Source: Paenalcaligenes suwonensis
Lineage (GTDB): Bacteria > Pseudomonadota > Gammaproteobacteria > Burkholderiales > Burkholderiaceae_B
Assembly (NCBI RefSeq): GCF_011290505.1
Contig: NZ_JAANPV010000004.1
Location: 62,001 to 126,000, forward strand
Length of the DNA: 64,000 bases
Reading direction: 5' to 3'
This document shows positions 1 through 10,515 of the stretch, one piece after another (position 1 is the first letter of the stretch; the number at the start of each line of letters is the position of its first letter). The translations under genes were made by a program, and so were the position numbers. The notes under the pieces are model-generated. The model worked only from the letters and a program-made list of their open reading frames with translations. It ran no database searches and was not told the DNA's origin.

Positions 1-953
1 TCCACGGGCGTGGTGGCTCTGTAGGCAGGGGCGGTGGCCCTAGCTTTGACGCTATCTTGGCTCAACCTGCTGGTACGGTTAACGGCCTGATTCGCTTAAC
101 TGAACAAGGCGAAATCATTCAAGGTCGATATAAAAATGCCGACGTAGGCCGTTGGCACTTAGAAATGTTAGTAGCGGCTACCTTACAAGCTAGCCTCAAC
201 AGCTCTACCGATGTAGAACACGAGCAAGTCAGCAAGTACGGTGCGGCCATGCAGTTTATGTCGGATGCTGCACGCGATAGCTACCGTGCCTTGGTGTATG
301 ACACCCCCGGCTTTAACGACTACTTCTTTAGTGCCACACCCATACGCGAAATAGCAGGCCTGAACATAGGCTCACGCCCCTCGTCACGCAAGGCATCGCA
401 AACTATTGAAGACTTGCGCGCAATTCCGTGGGGTTTCTCATGGGCGCAATGCCGTCTGCCCATTACCGGCTGGTACGGCGTAGGCAGTGCCATAGAGCGC
501 TACCTCAATGAAGGGATTGCTGGTGGCCCACGCACCCAAGAACTACGCCTGCAACAACTACGCGATATGGCTAAAGAATGGCCATTTTTCCGCACTCTCC
601 TGTCCAACATGGAACAAGTGCTGGCTAAAACTGACCTAGACATTGGCGCTGCCTACGCGACTTTGTGCCCTGACGACGCCTTGGCTACCCGTATTTTTGG
701 TGCCATACGCGAAGAGTACGAACGCTGCTGCACGCTATTTACTCTGCTCACCGAGCACGCCCTGCTAGAACACGACCCAGCATTGCAAGCAGCTTTAGCC
801 GAGCGTTTTGCTTATATTGACCCGCTTAATCACCTGCAAGTAGAGCTACTGCACCGTCTGCGTCAGCACCCGCTAGACACGGCCACCGAGGAGCAAGAGG
901 CTATACATATTACGATTAACGGTATTGCGGCTGGCCTTCGTAATTCGGGCTAA
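1..953 (+). CDS. ppc: Phosphoenolpyruvate carboxylase, C-terminal part
   Basis: This enzyme adds bicarbonate to phosphoenolpyruvate to make oxaloacetate, refilling the TCA cycle in the cytoplasm. The gene enters from outside the window, and the frame is open from base 3. About 316 residues are visible. They contain the glycine-rich [11 protein letters not shown] loop near the left edge, the [10 protein letters not shown] motif, the [14 protein letters not shown] and GWYGVGSA segments, and a C-terminal AAGLRNSG tail close to the family's usual RNTG ending, which sits in the active site. All are hallmarks of bacterial PEPC. The N-terminal two thirds are missing only because of the window edge. 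There is no sign of decay. Confidence 0.97.
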   Translation, partial: HGRGGSVGRGGGPSFDAILAQPAGTVNGLIRLTEQGEIIQGRYKNADVGRWHLEMLVAATLQASLNSSTDVEHEQVSKYGAAMQFMSDAARDSYRALVYDTPGFNDYFFSATPIREIAGLNIGSRPSSRKASQTIEDLRAIPWGFSWAQCRLPITGWYGVGSAIERYLNEGIAGGPRTQELRLQQLRDMAKEWPFFRTLLSNMEQVLAKTDLDIGAAYATLCPDDALATRIFGAIREEYERCCTLFTLLTEHALLEHDPALQAALAERFAYIDPLNHLQVELLHRLRQHPLDTATEEQEAIHITINGIAAGLRNSG

Positions 954-963
954 AGCCTGATTC

Positions 964-991
964 TGCCTGCTGGTCTAGCTACCGGCAGGCA
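964..991 (+). terminator. Hairpin after ppc, possible terminator
   Basis: A perfect 7-bp inverted repeat (TGCCTGC/GCAGGCA) with partial pairing inside (TGGT/ACC) lies 11 nt after the ppc stop codon. No U tract follows, so it may be a weak or Rho-assisted terminator, or a 3'-end protecting hairpin. Its 3' arm ends 7 nt before the next possible start codon. Confidence 0.4.
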
Positions 992-998
992 GGCTACA

Positions 999-1217
999 AT
1001 GCTCTATCCGGTTATTGTTTATGCCATGAAAGCTTTCTTGCAACGCCCTATCTGGCGCGCCATTATCCTTTGCATACCCCTGTGGATAATTTTCAGTAAT
1101 TTCGTGCTCGCGGTGATTAGCGCGACGGCCATCAGTTACCTGATAGGCATGATTACTGAACTTCGACGCTTACAAGCACGCCAACGCAACAAGTCTGAAC
1201 CGCCATCCTCTTCTTGA
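999..1217 (+). CDS. Small predicted membrane protein, unknown function
   Basis: A 72-residue frame sits between ppc and the MidA-like gene, 4 nt before the latter. It has one long hydrophobic stretch at residues about 20-48 (IILCIPLWIIFSNFVLAVIS and on), which fits one or two membrane helices, then a basic Arg-rich tail (ELRRLQARQRNK). An internal ATG at 1026 would give a 63-residue product starting MKAFLQRP. I recognise no family. The tight spacing to the next gene and the membrane-protein composition argue that it is real, but there is no clear ribosome binding site. Confidence 0.45.
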   Translation: MLYPVIVYAMKAFLQRPIWRAIILCIPLWIIFSNFVLAVISATAISYLIGMITELRRLQARQRNKSEPPSSS

Positions 1218-1221
1218 TCAC

Positions 1222-2439
1222 ATGAAACTGCTGCAAACACCCCACTTTCCTTCAGGTCTTCCTATGTTGGAACCTGAACTGGCTACTGTTCTGGATCAAC
1301 ACCATCAGGCGCTTAGCGAACTCATCCACGCCGAGTCGGGCTTTGTACCCTTTGACCGCTGGATGCACCACTGTATGTATGCCCCGGGTTACGGCTATTA
1401 CACCGGCGGCAGCACAAAATTTGGCAGCACTTCGCCACAAGGCGACTTCACCACGGCTCCCGAACTTACCCCCTTATTTGGTCAAACCGTTGCCACACAA
1501 ATACACCAAGTATTGCAACAGCTAGGTAGCGTACAGGTGGTAGAGTTTGGCGCAGGTACAGGCGCATGGGCCAAAGCCATTATTCCTGCGTTGCTAGAAC
1601 TCGGTATCACCGTGGAATACGCTATTCTTGAACTGTCGCCCGACCTACAACAGCGCCAGCAACACACCTTGGCCGAGTTTGGTGCACAGGTGCAATGGTT
1701 GCAGCAGTTACCCGAAGACTTTGTAGGCTGCGTGATTGCTAACGAAGTCTTAGACGCTATGCCTGTACATCTGGTAGAGCGTGCTGCTGACGGCAGCATT
1801 CTGGAAGTAGGTGTCACGCTCGTTGATGCGAGCAGCGCAACAGCTCCATTAGTCAGCCCCTTTCAATGGGCTGCCAAAGCGGCTAGTCCTGAATTAGCCG
1901 CTATCGCTGAACAACGCTTGCCCAACATTCCAGGCTACCGTACAGAAATTAATCTACAAGCTGAAGCGTGGATCAAAGAAGCGGGCCGTTGGTTAAAGCG
2001 CGGGGCGATTTTGCTGTTTGACTATGGCTTTCCTCGCCACGAGTACTACCACCTGCAGCGCATTGAGGGCACCTTAATGTGCCACTTCCGTCATTACGCA
2101 CATGCTGAAGCCTTGTTGTACCCCGGCCTGCAAGACATTACTGCACACGTGGATTTCACCGCTATGGCAGATGCCGCCTTAGAAGGTGGTTTAGATGTAT
2201 TGGGCTACACAGCACAAGGCCGCTTCCTGCTTAACTGTGGTCTGGCACAACATTTAGGCCATGCACCAGACAGCCAAAATGCTGAGGCCACTGCACGCTG
2301 GGCACATACTGTGGGTGCAGCACAAAAACTGTTGTCTGAAGCCGAAATGGGTGAGCTGTTCAAAGTACTAGCATTGGGTAAAGACGTAGACCCACCGCTC
2401 ATTGGCTTTTTTAGTGGCGACCGACGCGATCGCCTTTAG
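1222..2439 (+). CDS. MidA-family (COG1565/DUF185) SAM-dependent methyltransferase
   Basis: The family is related to the mitochondrial protein NDUFAF7/MidA, an arginine methyltransferase needed for complex I assembly. The role of the bacterial members is less certain. The 405-residue protein has the family's [11 protein letters not shown] segment (residues about 53-63), [14 protein letters not shown], the SAM-binding loop [12 protein letters not shown] near residue 108, [11 protein letters not shown], and a [13 protein letters not shown] motif in the C-terminal half. The start is uncertain: ATG 1222 lacks a good ribosome site, and ATG 1264 (MLEPEL) has AGG upstream. The 3' end overlaps the convergent cca gene by 4 bp. 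Confidence 0.88.
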   Translation: MKLLQTPHFPSGLPMLEPELATVLDQHHQALSELIHAESGFVPFDRWMHHCMYAPGYGYYTGGSTKFGSTSPQGDFTTAPELTPLFGQTVATQIHQVLQQLGSVQVVEFGAGTGAWAKAIIPALLELGITVEYAILELSPDLQQRQQHTLAEFGAQVQWLQQLPEDFVGCVIANEVLDAMPVHLVERAADGSILEVGVTLVDASSATAPLVSPFQWAAKAASPELAAIAEQRLPNIPGYRTEINLQAEAWIKEAGRWLKRGAILLFDYGFPRHEYYHLQRIEGTLMCHFRHYAHAEALLYPGLQDITAHVDFTAMADAALEGGLDVLGYTAQGRFLLNCGLAQHLGHAPDSQNAEATARWAHTVGAAQKLLSEAEMGELFKVLALGKDVDPPLIGFFSGDRRDRL

Positions 2440-3584
2440 TTCGCCATCAGGCTGGATAACACCACCACGCGGGCAGCCTGCACAGTTGCCCGTATTTGTG
2501 CACCCTGTCCAGCATACTGACGAGCAATACTGGCGGCATCCACCTGTAAGACAGCCTCTAAACGCAGCAACCATAGCGACTCATCTACGGGCCTATAGCA
2601 GCGTAATGCCCCTACCAATTGCTTGAAGCGCTCGGGCCTACGTAAGGCATCTAACTGTTCTAGCCACTGCAGTTGTGTCTCGGCTGACGCACCCGCGTCT
2701 AAGGCGGCGTGCGATAACGACACCGACACCAACTGCGACAAATCTCGGCATTCGGCAGAAGCTCGTATACTCGTTGCCAACGCTAACGCATTATCACTAG
2801 CACCACACAGTACGGCGTAACGCTGAACACTGTCCAAATCGTGCTCAATCGCCTGATGCAACGCCTGCTCTACTCGCGTGTCATAACGCAAGCCCGGTAA
2901 TACGCGCTGTGTGGCGTGTACAGATTCCAGCACCTGTATAAAACGCCACGGCGCTTGGGTGTTCAACGCCTTACGCAGTTCTTGCCAAATACGCTCGGGC
3001 ACCAATGCATCAACTTCGCCATCTGCCACTAACTGCTGAGCTAGCTGTTCGGTTTCAGCAGCAATACTAAAGGAGCTGAAACGTGCTGCAAAACGCGCTA
3101 ACCGTAGTAACCGTACGGGGTCTTCTACAAAGGCATCCCCCACATGACGCAATAACTTCGCCTGCAAGTCTTGCAGCCCATTTAGGGGATCAATAATGCT
3201 CCCCGTCGCCCCTAACGCCATCGCGTTGATGGTTAGGTCCCTACGGCGTAGATCGTCTTCTAAGGTGACTTCGGTACCCGTATAAAAGGTAAAACCTTGG
3301 TAGCCCCGACCCGACTTACGTTCTGTACGCGCTAAGGCATATTCCTCTTTACTACGTGGGTGCAAGAAAACGGGGAAATCCCCCCCTACTGGAATGAAAC
3401 CACGTGCTTGCATGGCTTCGGGGGTGGTGCCCACTACCACCCAGTCTTTGTCGCCAGCGGGTAGGTTGAGCAGCGCATCACGCACTGCCCCACCCACCAC
3501 ATACACCTGCAGCCCCGCAATAAAGCGATCATTGGTTGCAGGCCGTAATGTAGCCAGCTTTTGTGCTAAACCTTCATCAACCAT
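2436..3584 (-). CDS. cca: CCA tRNA nucleotidyltransferase
   Basis: This enzyme builds or repairs the 3' CCA end of tRNAs without a template. The 382-residue protein has the class II polymerase-beta head: GGAVRDALL and DKDWVVVG with the catalytic carboxylates (residues about 31-50), [12 protein letters not shown] (basic motif), [17 protein letters not shown], and [13 protein letters not shown]. No HD phosphohydrolase signature is evident in the C-terminal part, so it is the shorter form rather than the roughly 410-residue E. coli type with an HD domain. The start codon overlaps the slt stop codon (TAATG), suggesting translational coupling and supporting ATG 3584, although this adds about 24 residues ahead of the usual N-terminus. 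Confidence 0.95.
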   Translation of the reverse strand: MVDEGLAQKLATLRPATNDRFIAGLQVYVVGGAVRDALLNLPAGDKDWVVVGTTPEAMQARGFIPVGGDFPVFLHPRSKEEYALARTERKSGRGYQGFTFYTGTEVTLEDDLRRRDLTINAMALGATGSIIDPLNGLQDLQAKLLRHVGDAFVEDPVRLLRLARFAARFSSFSIAAETEQLAQQLVADGEVDALVPERIWQELRKALNTQAPWRFIQVLESVHATQRVLPGLRYDTRVEQALHQAIEHDLDSVQRYAVLCGASDNALALATSIRASAECRDLSQLVSVSLSHAALDAGASAETQLQWLEQLDALRRPERFKQLVGALRCYRPVDESLWLLRLEAVLQVDAASIARQYAGQGAQIRATVQAARVVVLSSLMAN

Positions 3585-5689
3585 TAAGGCAACGCCGCCA
3601 CGCTGTTAGCGGTAGGAGAAATCACCCCTAATCGTCGTTTCAACGACTGCGGCTCGCCCGTAAACATCATGGAATAGTACGTAGCGTTAGACAGCACGTT
3701 TTTCACGTATAAACGGGTTTCAGTAAACGGAATAGTTTCCGCGAAGATGGCCCCTTCTACCGGTGCTTGCAAGCGCGAACGCCACAAAATAGGACGTTTT
3801 GGCCCGGCGTTATAGCCAGCAGAGGCCAATACCTCAGAACCATCTAACTGTTGCAACACCATATTCAAGTAGTTAGTACCCAAGATGGTGTTGGTATCAA
3901 AGTCATTCACGCTAGACGGTGTGAAATTACTCATACCAATCTTATTGGCTACCCACTTTGCTGTGCCAGGCATCAACTGCATCAAGCCAGACGCCCCCAC
4001 ACCCGAACGGGCATCGGTAATAAAGCGCGACTCTTGACGGATCAACCCGTACACCCATGCTGGGTCTAGACTGACCAGCTCGGCTTTTTCGGCTACTCGA
4101 TCTTCAAAAGGCGCAATAAAACGCTGGTCAAAGTCTATTTCTTGACGGGTTAACAGCGATGTATTCACCACGCGGTCATAGATGTGTTCTTGGCGAGCCA
4201 ACTCTGCGGCAGCACGCAACTGCCTATCGCTCATGCCACGCAATGCAAACGACCACTCTGATACTGCCTCCGGACGCCAGCCCAAACGGAACAGTTCTAA
4301 CGAGCGCATCAAGCCGGGGTGCAAACGCATATCGGCAATTTCTTGTGCACTCACGCTAGCAGGACGTGCGGGCAACTGTGGCAAGCGACCTAGCTCTTCG
4401 TGGGCCAACTGACCATAGAAGTTCAAATCACCCGTGATGGACTCAAACAATGCATTCGCTTCGGCTGTTTGCCCTTGCGCTTGTAACGCACGACCTTTCC
4501 AGTACACCCAGACTGGCTCAGCGGCTTGGCGCGCCGACATCTTTGCTATAGCAGCTTGTACCTGCGGCCAATCAATGACTGGTTCACGCAGCTCAGCACG
4601 CACTTCCCACGCGTGGTTGTAATCAGTTTTAGGCGTAGTACCCGACAAACGGTACCAACGTGCAGCTTCAGGCTCTACACGCAGTGCTGTCGTTAAGCCA
4701 AACTGCCCCCATACCCAGTCCATATTTTCACGGGGGATACGGGTTTGCCAGCTTTGCTGGATGTAGGCAGCCTGAGCAGCGCGGTTTTCATCACGCCCCA
4801 AACGGGACAACGCCAAAGTAACCAGCTCTTGCTGACCACGATCTTTGATAGACCCCTGATTTTTCAACCACTGCTGAGGGGATTTAAGTAGCGCGGTATA
4901 GTCTTTCATTTGCGCTGGCGTAAAGATAATGGCGGCTAAGCGTCGTGCTTCGGCGGCTTTACCCTCTTCCAGTGCATTGCGCATCAAACCGCGCACATCT
5001 TGCCAACTAATGGCTTGGTCGGCGTATAGCTGATCCAACATGGTCCAACAGCTAGCACCGGGTTTAAATTGCGACAACACAGTTTGACTATCCACGGCTT
5101 GGCCTGCCATATGGCGTGCATAGCTTTGCGCACAGCGTGTCTGCGAGTTACCTAGATCGGCCGCATTAAGCTCGTTAATCAAGGCATAATCGCCGCCACG
5201 CATCGCCACGAGCGACCAATCGCCTTTTAAGCGTTCTGCCAAGTAGTGGTCAGGATAGGTGCGCAAGAAATGACGCAAGGAATCGGCTGGCGCTACAGTA
5301 CGACTGTCTTGTAATTGCTGACGTAACGACCAATACTGCGGATAGGCCCCTAGCACTGGGTCATCTTTAGCCTGACTAGCCAAACCCGGCAAGGCATTCC
5401 AACGTTTAGCGTCTAAGGCATCTTTAGCTTGTAATACGGCTTGGCGTGCTTGAGGCGCCACCGCAGGCATCGCCGCCAAACGCGGTAAAGTAGGTTCTGC
5501 TGCCGCTACCTGAGTGGTAGGCGGTTTAGCATCAATCGTTTTTTCTGCATGCTCACTGGATTGCGCTCCGGATGAACATGCAGACAACCCCAATACCGAC
5601 AAGGCTATCGTCAACATGGAAAGCGTCGACGGCAACACGGAATGTGAAACCGCTTCGTTTTTCTGATACCTTAGGGGCTTTGCACTCAT
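3584..5689 (-). CDS. slt: Soluble-type lytic murein transglycosylase, probable lipoprotein
   Basis: It cleaves the MurNAc-GlcNAc bond of peptidoglycan to give 1,6-anhydro products in the periplasm. The chosen start (ATG 5689, MSAKPLRY) gives 701 residues. A signal sequence follows, with a lipobox LSAC near residue 38, so the mature protein is probably anchored in the outer membrane. The long middle section is alpha-superhelical in this family. The C-terminal SLT domain is clear: GLIRQESRF with catalytic Glu near residue 553, [13 protein letters not shown], then SAGYNAGP. The reading frame continues upstream to 5746, but that would overlap the divergent gene's leader and put 19 residues before the signal peptide. 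It is coupled to cca. Confidence 0.93.
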   Translation of the reverse strand: MSAKPLRYQKNEAVSHSVLPSTLSMLTIALSVLGLSACSSGAQSSEHAEKTIDAKPPTTQVAAAEPTLPRLAAMPAVAPQARQAVLQAKDALDAKRWNALPGLASQAKDDPVLGAYPQYWSLRQQLQDSRTVAPADSLRHFLRTYPDHYLAERLKGDWSLVAMRGGDYALINELNAADLGNSQTRCAQSYARHMAGQAVDSQTVLSQFKPGASCWTMLDQLYADQAISWQDVRGLMRNALEEGKAAEARRLAAIIFTPAQMKDYTALLKSPQQWLKNQGSIKDRGQQELVTLALSRLGRDENRAAQAAYIQQSWQTRIPRENMDWVWGQFGLTTALRVEPEAARWYRLSGTTPKTDYNHAWEVRAELREPVIDWPQVQAAIAKMSARQAAEPVWVYWKGRALQAQGQTAEANALFESITGDLNFYGQLAHEELGRLPQLPARPASVSAQEIADMRLHPGLMRSLELFRLGWRPEAVSEWSFALRGMSDRQLRAAAELARQEHIYDRVVNTSLLTRQEIDFDQRFIAPFEDRVAEKAELVSLDPAWVYGLIRQESRFITDARSGVGASGLMQLMPGTAKWVANKIGMSNFTPSSVNDFDTNTILGTNYLNMVLQQLDGSEVLASAGYNAGPKRPILWRSRLQAPVEGAIFAETIPFTETRLYVKNVLSNATYYSMMFTGEPQSLKRRLGVISPTANSVAALP

Positions 5690-5752
5690 ATTTTTACCTG
5701 CCTTGAGAACGTGCTGGGGCGGAATCGCCGGACTGTAGGACACCAATTCATT

Positions 5753-6355
5753 ATGTTACGACAAAGACTGCTAGAAAAACGTAAACAACAAGCAAAATCC
5801 GATACAAACCGCGGTGCTCTGCTGATGCGCGGTCGGTTGTACACATGGGTAGCAGGTATCAATAAGGCACGTACCGAAATCAATAGAGCCCCCATCAGCC
5901 ATATTGCCGCATTTTGGTCCTTAACGGATGAGCCGGAATTGCAACCATTGTTATACAAATGGGCAGATGAAGGAATGCACGTTTCGTTACCAGTGGTGAT
6001 AGGACCAGATCAGCCACTACGCTTTAGCCCTTGGGATCCAGACGAAGACATGAAAACCGGTGCTTTTGGCATTATGGAACCCAACACCAATGACGAAGCC
6101 CCAGCTCCCCAACTGATTTTAGTGCCTACCTTGGGTTTTACTCGCCAAGGCGACCGTTTGGGCTATGGTAAAGGCTACTATGACCGCACGCTGGCCGCGC
6201 TACGCGATCAAGGTCATCACTTCACCACCATAGGTTTAGGCTGGGCATGTGGCGACTTGTCGGCAGAAGAGTACACCCCTCAGGATCACGACTTCCAATT
6301 GGACGCTGTATTAACCGATAAGGGCTGGGCCAAACCCGCCCCCACCACGCTGTAA
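5753..6355 (+). CDS. 5-formyltetrahydrofolate cyclo-ligase
   Basis: It converts 5-formyl-THF to 5,10-methenyl-THF with ATP, returning stored folate to the one-carbon pool. The protein has the family's basic N-terminus (LRQRLLEKRKQQ), the PWDPDEDMKTGAFGIMEP substrate region, and the nucleotide motif GDRLGYGKGYYDRTL near residue 135. The length of about 200 residues is normal. The start at ATG 5753 is preferred over an upstream in-frame ATG at 5711 because the family begins this way and AGGA lies upstream. It is divergent from slt and convergent with metF, another folate gene. In many proteobacteria this gene follows 6S RNA; I see no 6S RNA here. Confidence 0.95.
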   Translation: MLRQRLLEKRKQQAKSDTNRGALLMRGRLYTWVAGINKARTEINRAPISHIAAFWSLTDEPELQPLLYKWADEGMHVSLPVVIGPDQPLRFSPWDPDEDMKTGAFGIMEPNTNDEAPAPQLILVPTLGFTRQGDRLGYGKGYYDRTLAALRDQGHHFTTIGLGWACGDLSAEEYTPQDHDFQLDAVLTDKGWAKPAPTTL

Positions 6356-6372
6356 TGCCGACCACACCATAG

Positions 6373-6399
6373 AAAAAGGGGCTGTACTAGCCCCTTTTT
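6373..6399. terminator. Bidirectional intrinsic terminator
   Basis: A perfect 11-bp inverted repeat (AAAAAGGGGCT/AGCCCCTTTTT) with a 5-nt loop lies between the convergent folate genes. It gives a G/C stem followed by a T run on both strands, so it can end both transcripts. Confidence 0.9.
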
Positions 6400-6408
6400 A
6401 CTGCCTGA

Positions 6409-7248
6409 TTACTTAAAGCTTAGCTTAGGTAAGATTGCCATCGACGCATCCGCACCGTTTAGCGTATAGAAGTGAATACCCGGAGCACCGCCATCCAGCA
6501 GGTCTTGGCATAAGCGTCCGATCACATCCACCCCGAAAGCACGTATAGACGCACGATCATCACCAAAATCGGCCAAACGCAAACGCATCCAACGCGGAAT
6601 CTCGGCACCACACATATTCGAGAAACGCAGCAGTTGCGACGAGTTGGTAATAGGCATAATGCCAGGGACTATAGGTATATCTAAGCCCTTCTCGCGTACT
6701 CGCTGCACAAAATCAAAGTAGGCATGAGGCGTGAAGAAATACTGCGTAATCGCACTATTTGCACCTTTCTGCACCTTGTTGATGAAGTTCTGCAAGTCGG
6801 TTTCCATGCTGATCGCTTGCGGATGCATTTCGGGGTAAGCCGCTACCTCGATGTTGAAATGATCACCACTGTGCTCACGAATCAAGCTCACCAAGTCGCT
6901 GGCGTAACGCAGCTCTCCGGCGGCACCACCCATCCCGGATGGCAGGTCACCCCGCAACGCCACAATACGGTTGATGCCACGTTCGCGGTAATCATCCAAG
7001 ATAGCGAGCAACTCGTCACGCGTAGAACCCACGCACGAGATATGCGGTGCCACGTCAAAACCCAAGTTTTGAAGCAACTCCACTGCACCCACGGTACCTG
7101 AGCGGGTAGAACCACCCGCCCCAAAGGTCACGCTCACATAGGCTGGATTCAACCCTTGCAGAGTTTTGGCTGTACGTACCAGTTTTTCCTGTGCGGCAAT
7201 ATCGCGCGGCGGAAAAAACTCCAGACTAAGAGACTGCGTTTGAGTCAT
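6409..7248 (-). CDS. metF: 5,10-methylenetetrahydrofolate reductase
   Basis: It reduces 5,10-methylene-THF to 5-methyl-THF, the methyl donor for methionine synthesis. At 279 residues it has the normal bacterial MetF length. Family segments include SLEFFPPRD at the N-terminus, YVSVTFGAGGSTR, HISCVGSTRDEL, RIVALRGDLP (FAD site), EVAAYPEMHP, ITQYFFTPHAYFDF, and PGIMPITN. Its start lies inside the end of the upstream holin-family gene (23-nt overlap), so it is co-transcribed with that gene and ahcY and should be controlled by the SAH riboswitch upstream of ahcY. Confidence 0.97.
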   Translation of the reverse strand: MTQTQSLSLEFFPPRDIAAQEKLVRTAKTLQGLNPAYVSVTFGAGGSTRSGTVGAVELLQNLGFDVAPHISCVGSTRDELLAILDDYRERGINRIVALRGDLPSGMGGAAGELRYASDLVSLIREHSGDHFNIEVAAYPEMHPQAISMETDLQNFINKVQKGANSAITQYFFTPHAYFDFVQRVREKGLDIPIVPGIMPITNSSQLLRFSNMCGAEIPRWMRLRLADFGDDRASIRAFGVDVIGRLCQDLLDGGAPGIHFYTLNGADASMAILPKLSFK

Positions 7249-7585
7249 TGACTAATAACCTTGAAAAGAACCCTGAGACCACACTATAAATAATGGCGCC
7301 TATCACTGCCCACCAGAAACCATCCACTTGGAAGCCGCTTAGGATTGAGCCAGCCATCCAGAATACCAGCGCGTTAATGACTAAAAGGAATAAGCCCAAT
7401 GTCACGATAGTAATGGGCAAGGTCAACAACGTCAGAATCGGTTTGACCAAGGTGTTGAGCAGGCCTAGCACCACAGCAGCAATCATGGCTGAGCCAAACG
7501 AGGCCACATGAATCCCTGGCAGCACGTAAGCAACCACCAACAGTGCCACAGCATTCAGAATCCAGATCAGTAACAAGATCATCAT
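7226..7585 (-). CDS. Phage holin 4_2 superfamily (YvlD-like) membrane protein
   Basis: The 119-residue, very hydrophobic protein has about four membrane segments. The pattern (LIWILNAVALLVVAYVLPG, LLNTLVKPILTLLTLPI, LGLFLLVINALVFWMAG) is that of the PF04020-type family of chromosomal, non-phage membrane proteins, whose function is unknown. It has a good ribosome site (AGGGAG). It lies between ahcY and metF, a placement I recall as common in Burkholderiales, and overlaps metF by 23 nt. The holin name is only a family label: nothing here suggests lysis. Confidence 0.85.
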   Translation of the reverse strand: MMILLLIWILNAVALLVVAYVLPGIHVASFGSAMIAAVVLGLLNTLVKPILTLLTLPITIVTLGLFLLVINALVFWMAGSILSGFQVDGFWWAVIGAIIYSVVSGFFSRLLVNDSNAVS

Positions 7586-7596
7586 GAAACTCCCTT

Positions 7597-7626
7597 AAAA
7601 AAAGGGCACTGCACAATGCAATGCCC
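7597..7626 (-). terminator. Intrinsic terminator after ahcY (partial)
   Basis: Just after the ahcY stop codon, on the minus strand, an AGGGCA...TGCCCT hairpin with inner TTGCA pairing is followed by seven T residues. It lies before the holin-family gene and metF, so it probably lowers, rather than abolishes, their expression relative to ahcY. Confidence 0.8.
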
Positions 7627-7638
7627 TGCTCTACACGA

Positions 7639-9042
7639 TTAGTAGCGGTAGTGGCCTGGTTTGTAAGGGCCATCTACAGGAACGTTGATGTAGTCAGCTT
7701 GTTGCTGGCTCAACTCGGTCAGGTTTACACCCAATTTCTTCAGGTGCAAACGTGCTACTTTTTCATCCAAGTGTTTAGGCAATACGTAAACTTGGCCTTT
7801 TTCGTAGGCTTCGCCACGTGTAAACAACTCGATTTGCGCAATGGTTTGGTTGGTGAAGGAAGCAGACATCACGAAAGAGGGGTGGCCTGTAGCACAACCC
7901 AAGTTCACCAAGCGGCCTTGTGCCAACAAGATGATGCGTTTGCCATCTGGGAAAATAACGTGATCAACCTGAGGTTTGATCTCTTCCCATTGCAGGTCTT
8001 CAATCGCGGCGACGTCGATTTCGTTATCGAAGTGACCGATGTTGCAAACGATAGCTTGGTCTTTCATGCGCTCCATGTGGTCACGCGTGATCACATGGTA
8101 GTTACCTGTAGCAGTCACGAAGATGTCCGCTTTGTCAGCAGCTTCTTCCATTGTCACCACACGGTAGCCTTCCATGCTGGCTTGCAATGCGCAGATAGGA
8201 TCAATTTCTGTCACCCACACTTGAGCGCGCAAAGCGGCCAATGCTTGTGCACAACCTTTACCCACGTCACCAAAGCCCACTACGACGGCGATCTTACCGG
8301 CAACCATTACGTCCGTTGCACGTTTGATGCCATCTACCAGTGATTCGCGGCAGCCATACAGGTTGTCGAACTTAGATTTGGTCACCGAGTCGTTCACGTT
8401 GATTGCTGGAAACGCCAATTCGCCACGTTTGGACATTTGGTACAGGCGGTGTACACCTGTAGTCGTTTCTTCGGTTACGCCTTGGATTTGTGCCAGACGT
8501 GTGGAGTACCATGTGCCGTCTTGCTGCAAGCGTGCACGAATGCTGGCGTACAGCACGCGCTCTTCTTCGCTGGTGGGTTTGTCCAGTACCGACACGTCTT
8601 TTTCTGCGCGTGCACCCAGGTGCAACAACAACGTGGCATCGCCACCATCGTCCAGAATCATGTTGGCTTGTTCACCAGGCCAGTTGAAGATGTCGTGGGC
8701 GTATTCCCAATACTCTTCCAGCGTTTCGCCTTTTACCGCGAATACAGGGATGCCTGCATCAGCAATAGCAGCGGCTGCGTGGTCTTGTGTGGAGAAAATA
8801 TTGCAAGATGCCCAACGTACTTCTGCACCCAACGCCACCAGTGTTTCAATCAGCACAGCGGTCTGGATCGTCATGTGCAAACTGCCAGCAATACGTGCGC
8901 CTTTCAGTGGCTGGGAGGCGGCGTACTCGTCACGAGTTGCCATCAAACCCGGCATTTCTGTTTCAGCGATAGCGATTTCTCGGCGGCCCCAGCCTGCCAA
9001 GCTAATATCTGCAATCACGTAATCTTCAGTTTTAACAGTCAT
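7639..9042 (-). CDS. ahcY: S-adenosylhomocysteine hydrolase
   Basis: It splits S-adenosylhomocysteine to adenosine and homocysteine, removing the product inhibitor of methyltransferases. The chosen start, ATG 9042 ([12 protein letters not shown]), gives 467 residues, the usual proteobacterial length. Visible signatures are [25 protein letters not shown], the NAD loop [25 protein letters not shown], and a C-terminal [12 protein letters not shown]-like end ([12 protein letters not shown]). The frame stays open upstream through the riboswitch, but those 34 codons are RNA structure, not protein. It is the first gene of ahcY-holin family-metF. Confidence 0.98.
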   Translation of the reverse strand: MTVKTEDYVIADISLAGWGRREIAIAETEMPGLMATRDEYAASQPLKGARIAGSLHMTIQTAVLIETLVALGAEVRWASCNIFSTQDHAAAAIADAGIPVFAVKGETLEEYWEYAHDIFNWPGEQANMILDDGGDATLLLHLGARAEKDVSVLDKPTSEEERVLYASIRARLQQDGTWYSTRLAQIQGVTEETTTGVHRLYQMSKRGELAFPAINVNDSVTKSKFDNLYGCRESLVDGIKRATDVMVAGKIAVVVGFGDVGKGCAQALAALRAQVWVTEIDPICALQASMEGYRVVTMEEAADKADIFVTATGNYHVITRDHMERMKDQAIVCNIGHFDNEIDVAAIEDLQWEEIKPQVDHVIFPDGKRIILLAQGRLVNLGCATGHPSFVMSASFTNQTIAQIELFTRGEAYEKGQVYVLPKHLDEKVARLHLKKLGVNLTELSQQQADYINVPVDGPYKPGHYRY

Positions 9043-9118
9043 GTGTGCTCCGATAAAGAGGTGCGAGAACCGACGGGGCACACTGCTGGCATCACCACGG
9101 CTTCTCGGCACGAGAATC

Positions 9119-9197
9119 TGGTGAGCGTCGTTGAAGGGGATCAACGCTACTGCCTGAGCCTGGCAAACCGCACGGGGTTTGTCGCAACGCTCCTCAG
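9119..9197 (-). promoter_or_regulatory. SAH riboswitch
   Basis: The leader of ahcY matches the known S-adenosylhomocysteine riboswitch. On the minus strand it reads CTGAGGAGCGTTGCGAC, then after a hairpin CCAGGCTCAG (P1 pairing CTGAG/CTCAG), then CAACGACGCTCACC, which pairs with GAGCGTTG. These segments and their order are the family consensus. This family switches genes on when SAH accumulates. It starts about 14 nt after the predicted transcription start and ends about 77 nt before the ahcY ATG. Confidence 0.95.
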
Positions 9198-9217
9198 ACA
9201 GGAATCAAAACGTGTAA

Positions 9218-9246
9218 ATTGTACCTGCTAATTGTCTTCGTGCTAA
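9218..9246 (-). promoter_or_regulatory. ahcY promoter
   Basis: On the minus strand TTAGCA and TACAAT are separated by exactly 17 nt. The predicted start near 9211 falls just upstream of the riboswitch, which supports the call. Confidence 0.65.
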
Positions 9247-9303
9247 GACCTAATACCCTGATTTTAGCGAAGGCCTCTAGCAACGAAAGCGAGCATCAAG
9301 AAC

Positions 9304-9331
9304 ACAAAGAGGCGCCTAAGCGCCTCTTTGT
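9304..9331 (-). terminator. metK terminator
   Basis: A 12-bp perfect stem (ACAAAGAGGCGC/GCGCCTCTTTGT) with a CTAA loop lies 12 nt after the metK stop codon. A short T-rich stretch follows on the minus strand. Confidence 0.75.
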
Positions 9332-9342
9332 ACTATGAGCAA

Positions 9343-10515
9343 TTACGCCAAACCAGCTGCAGCACGCAACGCCGCTGCTTTATCGGTGGCTTCCCATGTG
9401 AACTCCGGCTCGTTACGACCAAAGTGGCCATAAGCGGCTGTTTTGCTGTAGATAGGACGCAGCAAGTTCAACATATTGATAATGCCTTTAGGACGCAGAT
9501 CGAAGTGCTCGCGTACCAATTCGGCAATTCGCTCATCCGACACTACACCCGTACCTTCTGTGTACACCGTGATGTTGATGGGTTCAGCCACACCAATAGC
9601 GTAACTGACTTGCACTTGGCACTGACGTGCCAAACCAGCAGCTACGACGTTTTTCGCCACATAACGTGCCGCATACGCAGCAGAACGGTCTACTTTGGAA
9701 GGATCTTTACCCGAGAAAGCACCACCACCGTGAGGGCAAGCACCACCGTAGGTATCCACAATGATCTTACGACCAGTCAAACCGCAATCGCCTTGTGGGC
9801 CACCAATCACGAATTTACCGGTAGGGTTCACCAAGAACTTGGTGTTTTCGGTCAGCAATTCTGCAGGGAAACTAGGACGAATGATGTGTTCAATCACCGC
9901 ATCACGAATGTCTTCCTGAGAGATTTCAGGGGAATGCTGTGTGGACAATACTACGGTATCCACTTCCGCAGGACGACCATCCACATAACGGAAAGTCACT
10001 TGGGATTTAGCGTCTGGGCGCAACCATGGCAAACGGCCATCTTTACGCAATTCGCTTTGGCGCTGCACCAAACGGTGTGCGTACCAAATCGGGGCTGGCA
10101 TCAAATCAGGAGTTTCGTCACACGCGTAACCAAACATCAAGCCTTGGTCACCGGCACCTTGGTTCAGAATTTCTTCTTCTGAACGGTCTACGCCCTGTGC
10201 AATATCTGGTGACTGTTTGTCGTATGCCACCAAAACGGCACAACCCTTATAATCAATTCCATAATCGCTATTGTCGTAGCCAATGCGTTTGATGGTGTCG
10301 CGTGCCACTTGGATGTAATCCACGTTGGCTGTCGTAGTAATTTCACCGGCCAAGATCACCAAACCGGTGTTGCACAGCGTTTCAGCTGCCACACGCGCAT
10401 TAGGGTCTTGTTCGAAGATGGCGTCTAGAATTGCGTCGGAAATTTGGTCAGCAACCTTATCTGGGTGACCTTCAGAGACAGATTCAGACGTAAATAAGAA
10501 GTCGTTATTTGCCAC
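9343..10515 (-). CDS. metK: S-adenosylmethionine synthetase
   Basis: It makes S-adenosylmethionine from methionine and ATP. The 390-residue protein has all three family signatures: [15 protein letters not shown] at the N-terminus (ATP site), [12 protein letters not shown] (about residue 121), and [19 protein letters not shown] (P-loop-like, about residue 264). Length and start ([20 protein letters not shown]) are typical. It lies upstream of the ahcY operon and is read in the same direction, divergent from the lipid A acyltransferase gene. It has its own terminator and a leader of up to 220 nt. Confidence 0.98.
   Translation of the reverse strand: MANNDFLFTSESVSEGHPDKVADQISDAILDAIFEQDPNARVAAETLCNTGLVILAGEITTTANVDYIQVARDTIKRIGYDNSDYGIDYKGCAVLVAYDKQSPDIAQGVDRSEEEILNQGAGDQGLMFGYACDETPDLMPAPIWYAHRLVQRQSELRKDGRLPWLRPDAKSQVTFRYVDGRPAEVDTVVLSTQHSPEISQEDIRDAVIEHIIRPSFPAELLTENTKFLVNPTGKFVIGGPQGDCGLTGRKIIVDTYGGACPHGGGAFSGKDPSKVDRSAAYAARYVAKNVVAAGLARQCQVQVSYAIGVAEPINITVYTEGTGVVSDERIAELVREHFDLRPKGIINMLNLLRPIYSKTAAYGHFGRNEPEFTWEATDKAAALRAAAGLA

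Noticed and set aside
7226-7585. Prophage holin
   Set aside because: The family is chromosomal and unrelated to lysis cassettes; the neighbours are ahcY and metF, and no phage genes are near.
9043-9144. 34-residue N-terminal extension of AhcY
   Set aside because: It is translated from the SAH riboswitch; the family starts at MTVKTEDY-like sequence.
7621-10182. Long plus-strand frames opposite ahcY and metK (7621-8343, 8437-9231, 9328-10182)
   Set aside because: They are antisense shadows of two highly expressed genes with strong codon bias; the translations are rich in Cys, His, Phe and Gln and lack any family pattern or ribosome site.
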